From assembly GCA_046757585.1 (NCBI GenBank), contig JBHHYR010000010.1, positions 1 to 41,421 of the forward strand: a stretch of 41,421 nt of DNA, written 5' to 3'. Positions 8,865 to 16,699 of the stretch are shown here, in pieces. Every line of letters starts with the position of its first letter. The stretch's first letter is position 1. Both the position numbers and the translations under genes were made by a program. This DNA comes from JBHHYR01 sp046757585 (GTDB lineage: Bacteria > Desulfobacterota > Binatia > HRBIN30). The notes under the pieces were generated by a model. It saw only the letters and a program-made list of their open reading frames with translations. It was not told where the DNA came from and made no database searches.

Positions 8865-10157
8865 ATGCCTTGGCGCCGCTACGCCCTACACCTCACGGTG
8901 TTGTTTGCCACACTTCTTTGCGTCCAAGCACCCCGGTTTAGTCGGTTGGCCGCCGAAGCGGGGGCCCCCGTGTTCGCTCCGAACCGAGGCTACCTCGACT
9001 TCGATCACGGTTACTATCCTGCGGGGAAAGCCATCCGAACCAACCCGTCCACACTCTATCGCGGCGCAGTCTACGACCGGCATGAGGGAACGCTTCGCCT
9101 CACTGCTCCAGCGCGTTTCGTGAACCTCCCGCTGGTTGCGTGGCTTTTCGTTCCGCTTGCCGAACTCCCGCTGCCGTGGGCAGAAACGCTGTGGCTGTTA
9201 TTCAATATCGGGGTCGCGCTGACCTGCTTGCTTCTCCTGCAAGAGCGGATCGCTGCGTCCGGGGCGGTGTGGCGTTGGGCGGTGACCCTCGCCTTTGTGA
9301 CCAGTGGTCCCCTGATGAATGCCTTGAACCTCGGGCAGACCACACCGCTGATTCTGCTCTTCCTCTTGCTTGGCGAACGCTGTCTCTCTCGCGGGCGTGA
9401 CGGGCGCGCCGGCCTGTGGCTCGGCCTCGCGTGCCTGATCAAGGTCCCACCGCTCCTGTTTCTGCCGTACTTTGCCCTGCGCCGAAGGTGGCTGGTGCTG
9501 GCAACGGCAGGTGCGGTGCTCGTCGCTACAGTGGGCCTTTCCGTTGTGTGGTATGGCTGGCCGCTGCATGGTACCTACTTCGATGTCAATATTCGCGCCA
9601 ATGCCGGCGCCGCCCTGGCCGCGCACAATTGCCAATCGATCGATGCTTTCCTGGCGCGCGTGTCTACGGACAGGCCGTTGTGGTCCTGGCAAACGATCGC
9701 GCTTGGCGGCGGTTCACGTACGGTGAAATGGCTGCTGCTTGCTGGCTTGGCGGCTGCCTGTGGGTGGGCATTGAAAGGGGGCCCCAGGGTGGGCTATCCG
9801 CGGATGCTGGTTGAGCTGGCGATGGTGCTGTGTGCCGGGCTGGTCGCGCTGCCGGTGTCGTGGGTGCATTACGGGATGTGGTTGTTGCCCGTGGCGGTGC
9901 TTGTCGGTGGAGCGCGGATGTCGTTACGGCTACCGCAGCGGCACTGGTGGGTCGCGCTGGTCGTCGTTGGGGGTTTCCTGATTAATCTTCCCGTTCCACC
10001 GCCGGCGGTTATCCGGCGCCTCGGTGACCAGATGTGGTTTCGCGTTGCGATCTCGCACCAGCTCTTTGGAACCGTGCTCTTCCTCGGGATGGGTATCGCC
10101 GCCCTGCGGTGGTCGTGCGACCGGCGTGAACCGCAGGGGGGCGGTTTGCAGCCATGA
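8865..10157 (+). CDS. GT87-like polyprenyl-phosphate sugar transferase, copy 2
   Basis: Predicted 430 aa from ATG 8865; a GTG at 8850 overlapping the upstream stop is the alternative, but 8865 matches the start of copy 1. The whole protein is a clear paralogue of the one at 5728: shared D-F-x-x-x-Y-Y-P-A-G in the first loop, T-S-G-P-L-M-N-A-L-N, G-Q-T-T-P, and L-P-Y-F-A-L-R-R-R-W. Around ten membrane helices. It is followed with a 4-nt overlap (ATGA) by the second large GT-C-like protein, so the two-gene unit GT87 plus large GT-C has been duplicated as a block. It probably uses the same type of lipid-phosphate sugar donor with a different acceptor or linkage. Confidence 0.8.
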   Translation: MPWRRYALHLTVLFATLLCVQAPRFSRLAAEAGAPVFAPNRGYLDFDHGYYPAGKAIRTNPSTLYRGAVYDRHEGTLRLTAPARFVNLPLVAWLFVPLAELPLPWAETLWLLFNIGVALTCLLLLQERIAASGAVWRWAVTLAFVTSGPLMNALNLGQTTPLILLFLLLGERCLSRGRDGRAGLWLGLACLIKVPPLLFLPYFALRRRWLVLATAGAVLVATVGLSVVWYGWPLHGTYFDVNIRANAGAALAAHNCQSIDAFLARVSTDRPLWSWQTIALGGGSRTVKWLLLAGLAAACGWALKGGPRVGYPRMLVELAMVLCAGLVALPVSWVHYGMWLLPVAVLVGGARMSLRLPQRHWWVALVVVGGFLINLPVPPPAVIRRLGDQMWFRVAISHQLFGTVLFLGMGIAALRWSCDRREPQGGGLQP

Positions 10158-11947
10158 GTCGCTCGCGGGGCTCCCGATCTTCAAAGGGACGGCCGCACGT
10201 GCAGACCGCGCGCGCTCAGCCTCCGGAACCCCGTGCCGTTCCCGTGGTGAGGCATCGCGTTGCCGCTGCCTGTGCGCTCGGAATGCTCTGCTTCGCCGTC
10301 TACCTCACCAACCTGCGCCCGATGGCTGTGCAGGATTCAATCCCAGCGCGCCTGCTCCCGTTCAGCATCTTGCGCGAGGGGAACCTCGATCTCAGCGAAT
10401 TCCACTGGTTGTTCAGTGGCCCCTACAAGCCGTACTTCCTGCGGCAAGTCCCGAATGGCCGGTCCTTTTCGGCTTACTCGATCGGCGTGCCCGTGTTGGT
10501 GACACCGCTCTATGTCCCGGTCGTCTGGGCCTTGCGACACTACCGCATCGACGACGACGACGTGCGTTTCCGGCTCGTGAGCGTCGTCATGGAGCGGATC
10601 AGTGCGGCCCTGATCGCCGCCGCGTCGGTGAGTCTGGTGTTTCTCGCGCTGTGCCGGATGACGTCGGCAGGCATAGCGGCCGGGATGGCGCTGGCCTATG
10701 GCCTCGGGACGAGCATCTGGTCCACCGGCAGCCAGAGCTTGCTGCAGCACGGTGGCGCGGCGCTGGCTCTCGCGGGGCTGAGTTTCTTTCTTCTGGAGCC
10801 GGATACGCGCCGCAACGCTGCTGCTGCCGGTGGGTGCGCGGCTCTGGCCGTGCTGGCGCGGCCCACCATGGTGTTCTTCTCTCTTCTGGCCCTGGTATTC
10901 GTCTGGTGGACGCGCCGACGCCGTCTCCCCGTGTTCTTGAGCCTACCCGTTGCGGGCCTCGCGTTCATGCTGACCTACAGGATGCAGCTCGGCCGCCTGC
11001 TGCGCGGAGGCTACCATGGCCTCCATTTCGGTGTACCGACGCTGAAGCGCTTCGCGGGCCTTTTGATCAGCCCCAACCGCGGCCTCTTCATTTACACCCC
11101 CGCGGCACTACTGGCACTGCCCATCGTCACCAAACGCGGCGCGGGCGCGCCGAGCTGGGTGCGCTGGCTGCCCATCGGCATCGTGACCTACGTCGTCTTC
11201 TACAGTTCGTGGCGCGGATGGTGGGGTGGAGACTGCTACGGGCCGCGGTTTCTGACCGACGCGTTGCCCGCAATCGTCCTGTGCGCAGCACCAGCCGTAG
11301 ACCGGCTCTGGCGGGCACGCACCGCCGGGCGCATCGTCCTTCTTGCGCTGGTCACCTGGGGCGTCGTTGTTCAGGGGATCGGTACATACTTCGATAACAA
11401 TTCGTGGAACCAATCGCCGATCGGGTCATGGCGACCGCGCGGCAAACGTGTGTGGGACTGGCACGATCTCCAAATTCTGCGGGCGGCCCATGTCGGCTGG
11501 CGGGGAACCAGGCTCGCTCCCCTGCTGTGGCAGACGTTGACGGACCCCCGCCCGGCGCTGCTGCGGCCGATCGCGCCGGAGGACTTCGTCGGCCAGTTGA
11601 CGCTGGAGGAACCGGTCCCGTTACGCTACCACCCTGCCGACCGGCCCGAGCTGCATGTGCGCGTAACGAACCACGGGCGTGCCGGCTGGCCCGCGTTCAG
11701 GGATTTTGGCCCGATGCGTTGCAGACTGGTGTATCGCTGGTGGGTCAATCGAGCGAAGATCGCATCGGGCAGTTTCTCACTGCGTCGTAACGTTTACGCC
11801 GGCGGATCGGTACAGGTCCGCAAGCGCATCCTCATGCCCGCCCGGCGCGGAACGTACGAGCTTGAGTTGGCGGTGGTGCAGGCGCTGGGGTGGGACCGAC
11901 CACCCAGCCGGGGACCCAGCTTGCGGGTGCCCGTTCATATCGAGTGA
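10154..11947 (+). CDS. Large GT-C-like membrane protein with C-terminal Ig-like domain, copy 2
   Basis: Predicted 597 aa; the ATG overlaps the previous stop (ATGA), indicating coupled translation. It has the same layout as the protein at 7069: basic N-terminus, D-S-I-P-A-R-L-L-P in the first loop, S-A-Y-S-I-G-V-P-V-L-V-T-P, S-P-N-R-G-L-F-I-Y-T-P, W-W-G-G-D-C-Y-G-P-R-F, and a C-terminal beta-rich domain from about residue 490 that ends in V-P-V-H-I-E. The Ig-like tail is more diverged than in copies 1 and 3. It likely works with the GT87 protein at 8865. Alternatives are a flippase or a polymer-handling membrane protein rather than a transferase. Confidence 0.7.
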   Translation: MSRSRGSRSSKGRPHVQTARAQPPEPRAVPVVRHRVAAACALGMLCFAVYLTNLRPMAVQDSIPARLLPFSILREGNLDLSEFHWLFSGPYKPYFLRQVPNGRSFSAYSIGVPVLVTPLYVPVVWALRHYRIDDDDVRFRLVSVVMERISAALIAAASVSLVFLALCRMTSAGIAAGMALAYGLGTSIWSTGSQSLLQHGGAALALAGLSFFLLEPDTRRNAAAAGGCAALAVLARPTMVFFSLLALVFVWWTRRRRLPVFLSLPVAGLAFMLTYRMQLGRLLRGGYHGLHFGVPTLKRFAGLLISPNRGLFIYTPAALLALPIVTKRGAGAPSWVRWLPIGIVTYVVFYSSWRGWWGGDCYGPRFLTDALPAIVLCAAPAVDRLWRARTAGRIVLLALVTWGVVVQGIGTYFDNNSWNQSPIGSWRPRGKRVWDWHDLQILRAAHVGWRGTRLAPLLWQTLTDPRPALLRPIAPEDFVGQLTLEEPVPLRYHPADRPELHVRVTNHGRAGWPAFRDFGPMRCRLVYRWWVNRAKIASGSFSLRRNVYAGGSVQVRKRILMPARRGTYELELAVVQALGWDRPPSRGPSLRVPVHIE

Positions 11948-12009
11948 CGTCGCGTGTGGCGAGCGCTGGACGGGTTCTGCAGCAACTGAAGGGAAGCACA
12001 CGTGCAGGC

Positions 12010-13764
12010 ATGACGGCTCCGCGAGGTCCGAGAGCAGCGACACGGGATGTCCGCGCTAACGGGCAGGCGCCGGCCGCGGTACGACACCGCACGCGCAAAG
12101 CGTGCCTGCTCGGCTGCCTCTGTTTCGGCATCTACCTGACCAACTTGCGCCCGATGGGTGCCTGGGACTCGATTCCTGCCCGCTTGCTCCCGTTCAGTAT
12201 CTTGCATGAGGGTAACCTCGATCTCGACGAGTTCGGCTGGTTGCGCCGCCTGAGCCCCAGCCCGTACTTCTTACGCCACACCCATCGGGGCCACTGGCTC
12301 TCAGGGTACCCGATCGCTGTGGCAGTGCTCGTGACACCGCTGTTCGTCCCTGCAGCGTGGTGGCTGTACGGGAATCACGTTGATCACGACGACGTCAGGT
12401 TCCGTTTGGCCTCGGTCGTCATGGAACGGATCGGCGCAGCGGCGATCGCGGCCGTTTCCGTGAGTTTAGTGTTTTTCACCGTCTGTACCCTCACCTCGGC
12501 CGGCATGGCCACCGCCGTCGCCCTGGTCTACGGGCTCGGCACGTCCACCTGGGCGATCGGCAGCCAGGCGTTGTGGCAACACGGCTTGGCCGAAGTCGCC
12601 GTCGCGGGGATCAGTTTGTTTCTCGTGGCGCGCGACACCCGTCGCAACGCGGTCGCCGCGGGCGGTTTCGCGGCGCTGGCGGTGCTTGCACGTCCCACCA
12701 TGATCGTGTTCGCGCTCCTCGCACTCGTGTTCATGTGGCGCGAGCGGCGAGGCCGGCTGCTGCCGTTTTTGAGTCTTCCCATTGCCGGGATGGTTTTGTT
12801 GTTCGCCTACAATCTTCGCCTTGCGAGCGTCCTGGTCGGTGGCTACGCCAGCGAACGCCTGGTCATGCCCCGCTTCAAGCGGCTTGCCGGCCTGCTGGTC
12901 AGCCCCAGTCGTGGCCTGTTCATCTATACGCCCGTGGCGGCGCTCGTTCTTCCCGCGATGGTCCGGCGTTTTCGAGGTGGGCCGCGCTGGCTCGCGTACC
13001 TGCCCGCGGGCATCGCGGGCTACGTGCTGCTCTACAGTTCCTGGCAGGGGTGGTGGGGAGGCCAGACGTACGGCCCGCGCTTTCTCACGGACGTCCTACC
13101 CGCGATCGTCTTGTGTACGGTGCCAATTGTCGAGCGGCTCTGGCAGCTGCGTGTGGGCCGCGTGGCGTTGGTCGGCCTCACCGTGTGGGGTCTAGGTGTG
13201 CAGGGCATCGGCGTGTACTGCGACGACCGGTCGTGGAACCAGATCGGTAGTGTGCCGCAGCGGTTGTGGGACTGGTCGGACCCGCAGATCGTCCGGGCCG
13301 CGCGCGCAGGCTGGCACGGGACGGATCTCGCGCCGCTGGTCTGGCAGGCGCTCACGGATCCGCGGCCCGTGCTGCTCGAGCCGCTTTCGGCCGCCGCCTT
13401 GGCCGGCGCAATCAGCATGGAAGGGACACGGGCGTTGCGGTACGGGGCTGGGAGTAGGGGAAGGCTGACGGTACGAGTCACCAATCGCAGTGACGTCGCG
13501 TGGCCGGCCTTCAGCGATTATGGCTACCTGCAGTGCAAGCTTGCTTACCGCTGGTGGTCAGGCGCCAGGATGCTCGCCGTCGCAGGCGGTATTGCCTTGC
13601 CACGCAACCTCGCTCCGGGTGAGTCGGCCCGGATCCGCGCGCGGGTGCAGATGCCAGCCGAGCCAGGCAGCTACGAGCTGGAGCTCATGCTGGTGCAGGT
13701 GCTGGACGTCGACAAAGGCGCATCCGGGGGCACCACCCTGCGCTTGCCGGTGGAGATCGAGTGA
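12010..13764 (+). CDS. Large GT-C-like membrane protein with C-terminal Ig-like domain, copy 3
   Basis: Predicted 584 aa from ATG 12010; the frame is open back to 11890 but that stretch overlaps the end of copy 2 and is not conserved with the paralogues. The GT-C-like helices, W-D-S-I-P-A-R-L-L-P, G-N-L-D-L-D, S-P-S-R-G-L-F-I-Y-T-P and Y-G-P-R-F-L-T-D match the other two copies, and the tail from about residue 485 shares D-Y-G-Y-L-Q-C-K-L with copy 1, so copies 1 and 3 are closest in this domain. Unlike the other two, this copy has no GT87 partner directly upstream. It is the last gene of the envelope cluster; 85 nt without a clear hairpin separate it from the ABC-F gene. Confidence 0.7.
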   Translation: MTAPRGPRAATRDVRANGQAPAAVRHRTRKACLLGCLCFGIYLTNLRPMGAWDSIPARLLPFSILHEGNLDLDEFGWLRRLSPSPYFLRHTHRGHWLSGYPIAVAVLVTPLFVPAAWWLYGNHVDHDDVRFRLASVVMERIGAAAIAAVSVSLVFFTVCTLTSAGMATAVALVYGLGTSTWAIGSQALWQHGLAEVAVAGISLFLVARDTRRNAVAAGGFAALAVLARPTMIVFALLALVFMWRERRGRLLPFLSLPIAGMVLLFAYNLRLASVLVGGYASERLVMPRFKRLAGLLVSPSRGLFIYTPVAALVLPAMVRRFRGGPRWLAYLPAGIAGYVLLYSSWQGWWGGQTYGPRFLTDVLPAIVLCTVPIVERLWQLRVGRVALVGLTVWGLGVQGIGVYCDDRSWNQIGSVPQRLWDWSDPQIVRAARAGWHGTDLAPLVWQALTDPRPVLLEPLSAAALAGAISMEGTRALRYGAGSRGRLTVRVTNRSDVAWPAFSDYGYLQCKLAYRWWSGARMLAVAGGIALPRNLAPGESARIRARVQMPAEPGSYELELMLVQVLDVDKGASGGTTLRLPVEIE

Positions 13765-13849
13765 TTCAAGGTTCTCCGCAGCCGGCGATGCTGAACAGTT
13801 CTCGCGCCGCCCCCGCTTGCGCCTCTGAGAGACCGCAGCTACATGTGCG

Positions 13850-15799
13850 GTGGTGCTCACCATCAGTAATTTACAGAAGCGCTATGGCGGTCAGATCGTC
13901 GTCGACAGACTGAACTGGTTCGTCCCCGATGGCGCACGGGTCGGCCTCGTCGGTGCCAACGGCTCCGGCAAGTCGACGCTCCTGCGCATGATTGCCGGGG
14001 AGGTGGAGCCCGATGACGGCGCGATCGTGCTGCCCAAGGACCATACGGTCGGCTATCTGCCGCAGGAGGTCTGGGGCCTGTCGGGGCACACCGTGCTCGA
14101 GCAAGCGCTGCGCGCTTTCGCTGACGTGCGGGCCCTGGCGGACCAGTGTCGTCGCGTTGAACACGAGCTTGCCGAGGTTACGGCAGACGATCCGCGTCAC
14201 GGCACGCTGATGGACACCTACACGCGACTACGTACCGAGTGGGATACGCGCGGGTGCTATGACATGGAAGCGCAAGCGGAACGGGTGCTGGCGGGTCTGG
14301 GTTTTCGCCCCACCGACTTGCAACGAGACTGCAGCGAGTTCTCAGGCGGCTGGCAAATGCGGCTGGCGCTGGCCACCTTGCTGCTGCGCCGGCCGCAGCT
14401 GCTGCTTCTCGACGAGCCCACGAACCACCTCGATATCGAGGCACGCACCTGGTTGGAGGAGTTCCTCGCGGAGTATCCGCACACGGTGATCGTTGTGGCT
14501 CATGATCGCTACTTCCTCGACGTGGTCGTGCGCCAGGTCAGCGAAGCGGCCCACGGGCACATCACGCACTTTCAGACCAACTACAGTCGCTATCTGATCG
14601 AACGCGAGGCGCGACTGCAGCGCGCAGCCCAGGCCTATCACGTGCAGCAGGAAGAAATCGAACGGCTACAGGCGTTTATCAGCCGCTTTCGCTATCAGGC
14701 ATCCAAAGCGGCGCTGGTACAAAGTCGCATCAAGCAGCTCGAGAGAATCGAGCGGTTGAAGCCCCCCGAAGGCCTGCGCACCGTGCACTTCCGCTTCCCC
14801 CAGCCGCCGCGCAGCGGTCGCACGGTGTTACAGCTCCAGGGTGCACATAAGCACTACGGTGATGTGGTCGTCTACGACGGCCTCGATCTGTCCATCGAAC
14901 GTGGCCGCAAGATCGCGCTGGTCGGTCCCAACGGTGCGGGGAAGTCCACGCTGATGAAGTTGCTTGCGGGTGCCGAGCCCCTGACTGGCGGGACGCGCAC
15001 GGTGGGGCACAACGTCACCGTGGGATACTTCGCCCAGGACCAGACACAGGCACTGGACCCCCAATGCACCGTGCTCGACGAGATCACCCGCGCGGCACCG
15101 TCCGACCTCGTTCCCCAGGTCCGCAACATCCTCGGCGCTTTCCTGTTCTCCGGCGACGCGGTGCACAAGCGCGCCGGCGTGCTCAGTGGCGGCGAACGCA
15201 GCCGACTCGCCCTGGCAAAACTGCTTCTCCGTCCAGCCAACTGCCTGTTGCTCGACGAGCCCACCAATCACCTCGATATCCACGCGAAAGAGGTGCTGCT
15301 CGATGCGTTGCTCGCCTACAAAGGGACGCTGGTGCTCGTCGCGCATGACCGCTACATTCTCGACCGCCTGCCAGAAGAGATCATCGAGGTGGGCGCAGGC
15401 ACTGCCGTGCGCTATCTGGGCGATTACGAGGGCTATCTACGGAAGAAGGCATGCAGTGAGGCTCCCGTGCCGCGGAGCAGCACCGTGCCTGTCCAGCCTC
15501 CCCCTGGTGGTCACGCCGAACAAGCGGCGCGGAGGGCGCGACGCTCTGCGCAGCGGCGGCGCGAACGCGAGCAGGCCCGCCGGGCACAACAGGTCGAGAA
15601 AACCGAAGCCGCGATCGCCGAGAAGGAAGCGGAGCTCAGTTCGTTGACTGCCGTCATCAATCAACCGGACTTTCCCCAGGCCCACCCTGATCCCCATAGC
15701 GTGTTCAGCGCGTACGCCCGGCTACGCAAGGAGATCGGCACTCTGTACCGGCAGCTGGAGAAGATGGACAGTGCCGGCGTCGATGCGGTGGCATCGTAA
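13850..15799 (+). CDS. ABC-F family ATPase (Uup/YheS-like)
   Basis: Predicted 649 aa starting at GTG 13850. Two ABC domains without membrane segments: first Walker A G35-A-N-G-S-G-K41, signature S165-G-G-W, Walker B ending D188-E189; second Walker A G359-P-N-G-A-G-K365, signature S446-G-G-E, Walker B ending D469-E470. Both Walker B motifs continue as P-T-N-H-L-D, a hallmark of ABC-F proteins. The linker between the domains contains the charged helical arm that contacts tRNA/ribosome in this family, and residues from about 540 on form a basic coiled coil as in Uup and YheS. ABC-F proteins act at the ribosomal E site to relieve stalled or non-productive complexes; some give antibiotic resistance, but nothing here points to that. 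Transcribed in line with the envelope cluster but functionally separate. Confidence 0.92.
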   Translation: MVLTISNLQKRYGGQIVVDRLNWFVPDGARVGLVGANGSGKSTLLRMIAGEVEPDDGAIVLPKDHTVGYLPQEVWGLSGHTVLEQALRAFADVRALADQCRRVEHELAEVTADDPRHGTLMDTYTRLRTEWDTRGCYDMEAQAERVLAGLGFRPTDLQRDCSEFSGGWQMRLALATLLLRRPQLLLLDEPTNHLDIEARTWLEEFLAEYPHTVIVVAHDRYFLDVVVRQVSEAAHGHITHFQTNYSRYLIEREARLQRAAQAYHVQQEEIERLQAFISRFRYQASKAALVQSRIKQLERIERLKPPEGLRTVHFRFPQPPRSGRTVLQLQGAHKHYGDVVVYDGLDLSIERGRKIALVGPNGAGKSTLMKLLAGAEPLTGGTRTVGHNVTVGYFAQDQTQALDPQCTVLDEITRAAPSDLVPQVRNILGAFLFSGDAVHKRAGVLSGGERSRLALAKLLLRPANCLLLDEPTNHLDIHAKEVLLDALLAYKGTLVLVAHDRYILDRLPEEIIEVGAGTAVRYLGDYEGYLRKKACSEAPVPRSSTVPVQPPPGGHAEQAARRARRSAQRRREREQARRAQQVEKTEAAIAEKEAELSSLTAVINQPDFPQAHPDPHSVFSAYARLRKEIGTLYRQLEKMDSAGVDAVAS

Positions 15800-15815
15800 G
15801 ACACTCACGGCGCCC

Positions 15816-16049
15816 ATGGTTGGTAGAGAGATCTTACGCGAAGAGGAGGCTTCCCCGAACTATTGCCTGCGTAAGGTACGGAGACGCCGGACCGGCGAAA
15901 TCAGCTGGGAGGTGGTGGGAGTGTCATCCGGCGCGGCTGTGGCGACGGGACTGGCGAACCGCGAAGAGGCCCTGCGCATCGTGCGCGGCTGGGAACGGCT
16001 CAGTCAAGTGCTCGACGGCGGTCTGGAGGGCCACATCCTGGTGCACTGA
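15816..16049 (+). CDS. Small hypothetical protein, 77 aa
   Basis: Predicted from ATG 15816, 16 nt after the ABC-F stop; an upstream in-frame ATG at 15771 would lie inside the ABC-F gene. The protein is basic at the N-terminus and then has alternating strands and a helix: W-E-V-V-G-V, then a G-L-A-N-R-E-E-A-L-R-I-V helix, ending in H-I-L-V-H. This strand-strand-helix-strand pattern loosely resembles DUF2188-type small proteins, but I do not recognise it with confidence. No Cys-rich or membrane feature. It may share the ABC-F transcript. It is kept because its composition and predicted secondary structure look protein-like and no competing frame is better. Confidence 0.55.
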   Translation: MVGREILREEEASPNYCLRKVRRRRTGEISWEVVGVSSGAAVATGLANREEALRIVRGWERLSQVLDGGLEGHILVH

Positions 16050-16131
16050 GATCCTGCGCAATACCCCTGCGTTATCCCCAGGGCGGAGGTGCCCCGCCCC
16101 TGCGGCCAGGATGGCTGGTCTTCACAGGGGG
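16050..16131 (+). other. Short gap with GC-rich imperfect hairpin
   Basis: Between the 77-aa gene and the suf promoter, an imperfect inverted repeat at about 16079-16102 pairs CAGGGCGG with CCGCCCCTG (one bulged C) around a short loop. No T-run follows, so it is not a typical intrinsic terminator, though it could slow transcription before the suf promoter. Confidence 0.3.
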
Positions 16132-16185
16132 TTGCAGATTCCCACCGCTCTGGTAGAGTATGCAATCCAGACCGGCTCAGTCTGG
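16132..16185 (+). promoter_or_regulatory. Candidate suf promoter with Rrf2-type operator
   Basis: A -35-like TTGCAG (16132-16137) and a -10-like TAGAGT (16154-16159) are 16 nt apart. Directly downstream, where transcription would start, lies the inverted repeat CCAGAC-N7-GTCTGG (16167-16185). Its core GAC-N7-GTC has the same spacing as the core of E. coli IscR type 1 sites. A copy of AGACCGG also recurs at 16170 and 16190. The position over the start site suits repression by the Rrf2 protein encoded 23 nt further on. The palindrome is seen directly; the promoter boxes and the regulator assignment are inference. Confidence 0.5.
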
Positions 16186-16207
16186 TTTTAGACCGGGAGC
16201 GGGACGT

Positions 16208-16690
16208 ATGATTCGCATTAGCAGACTCACCGATTACGGGATCGTCATATTAAGCTACATGGCTGCCCATCCGGACCAAGTGCACAATGCAAGCTCGGTT
16301 GCTGTGGGTGCGCACTTGCCGCTGCCGACAGTTGGCAAGCTCCTGCGTGCGTTCGCACGTGGGGGGCTCCTGAGTTCGCACCGCGGTATCAACGGTGGTT
16401 ACAGCTTGGCGCGCCCGCCGAGAGAGATTTCCGTGGCGGGGGTCATCCGTGCGCTGGAGGGGCCGATTGGCCTCACACTGTGCAGAGCGGAATCACCCGG
16501 CGATTGTGCCCACGAGGCGGTGTGTCGCGTCCGCACGCACTGGCAGCGGATCAACCAGGCAATCCGCCAAGCACTCGAGGGGATCACCCTTTCCGAGATG
16601 GCCGCGCCGGTCTCGCCGCAGTTCATGCCCGTGGCGGAGGGGGATCGCCGGGAGGGCCCAGACACGATGCCAAAGGCTGCCTTGGGCTGA
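16208..16690 (+). CDS. Rrf2-family Fe-S regulator of the suf operon
   Basis: Predicted 160 aa from ATG 16208 (M-I-R-I-S-R-L-T-D-Y-G, the usual start of SUF-type Rrf2 regulators; an upstream in-frame ATG at 16160 falls in the promoter region). The N-terminal winged helix covers residues 1-70 with the R-G-I-N-G-G-Y wing. The cluster-binding loop has C92-x7-C100-x5-C106, comparable to C92/C98/C104 of IscR, followed by the W-x-x-I helix. Such proteins bind a [2Fe-2S] cluster and adjust expression of Fe-S assembly genes to cluster demand. Being first in the suf operon, it probably autoregulates through the palindrome just upstream. The last 30 residues are an unconserved tail. Confidence 0.88.
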   Translation: MIRISRLTDYGIVILSYMAAHPDQVHNASSVAVGAHLPLPTVGKLLRAFARGGLLSSHRGINGGYSLARPPREISVAGVIRALEGPIGLTLCRAESPGDCAHEAVCRVRTHWQRINQAIRQALEGITLSEMAAPVSPQFMPVAEGDRREGPDTMPKAALG

Positions 16691-16699
16691 GGAGACGCA

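Noticed and set aside
16079..16102. Intrinsic terminator before the suf promoter
   Set aside because: The hairpin has a bulge and no T-run follows; kept only as a low-confidence hairpin.
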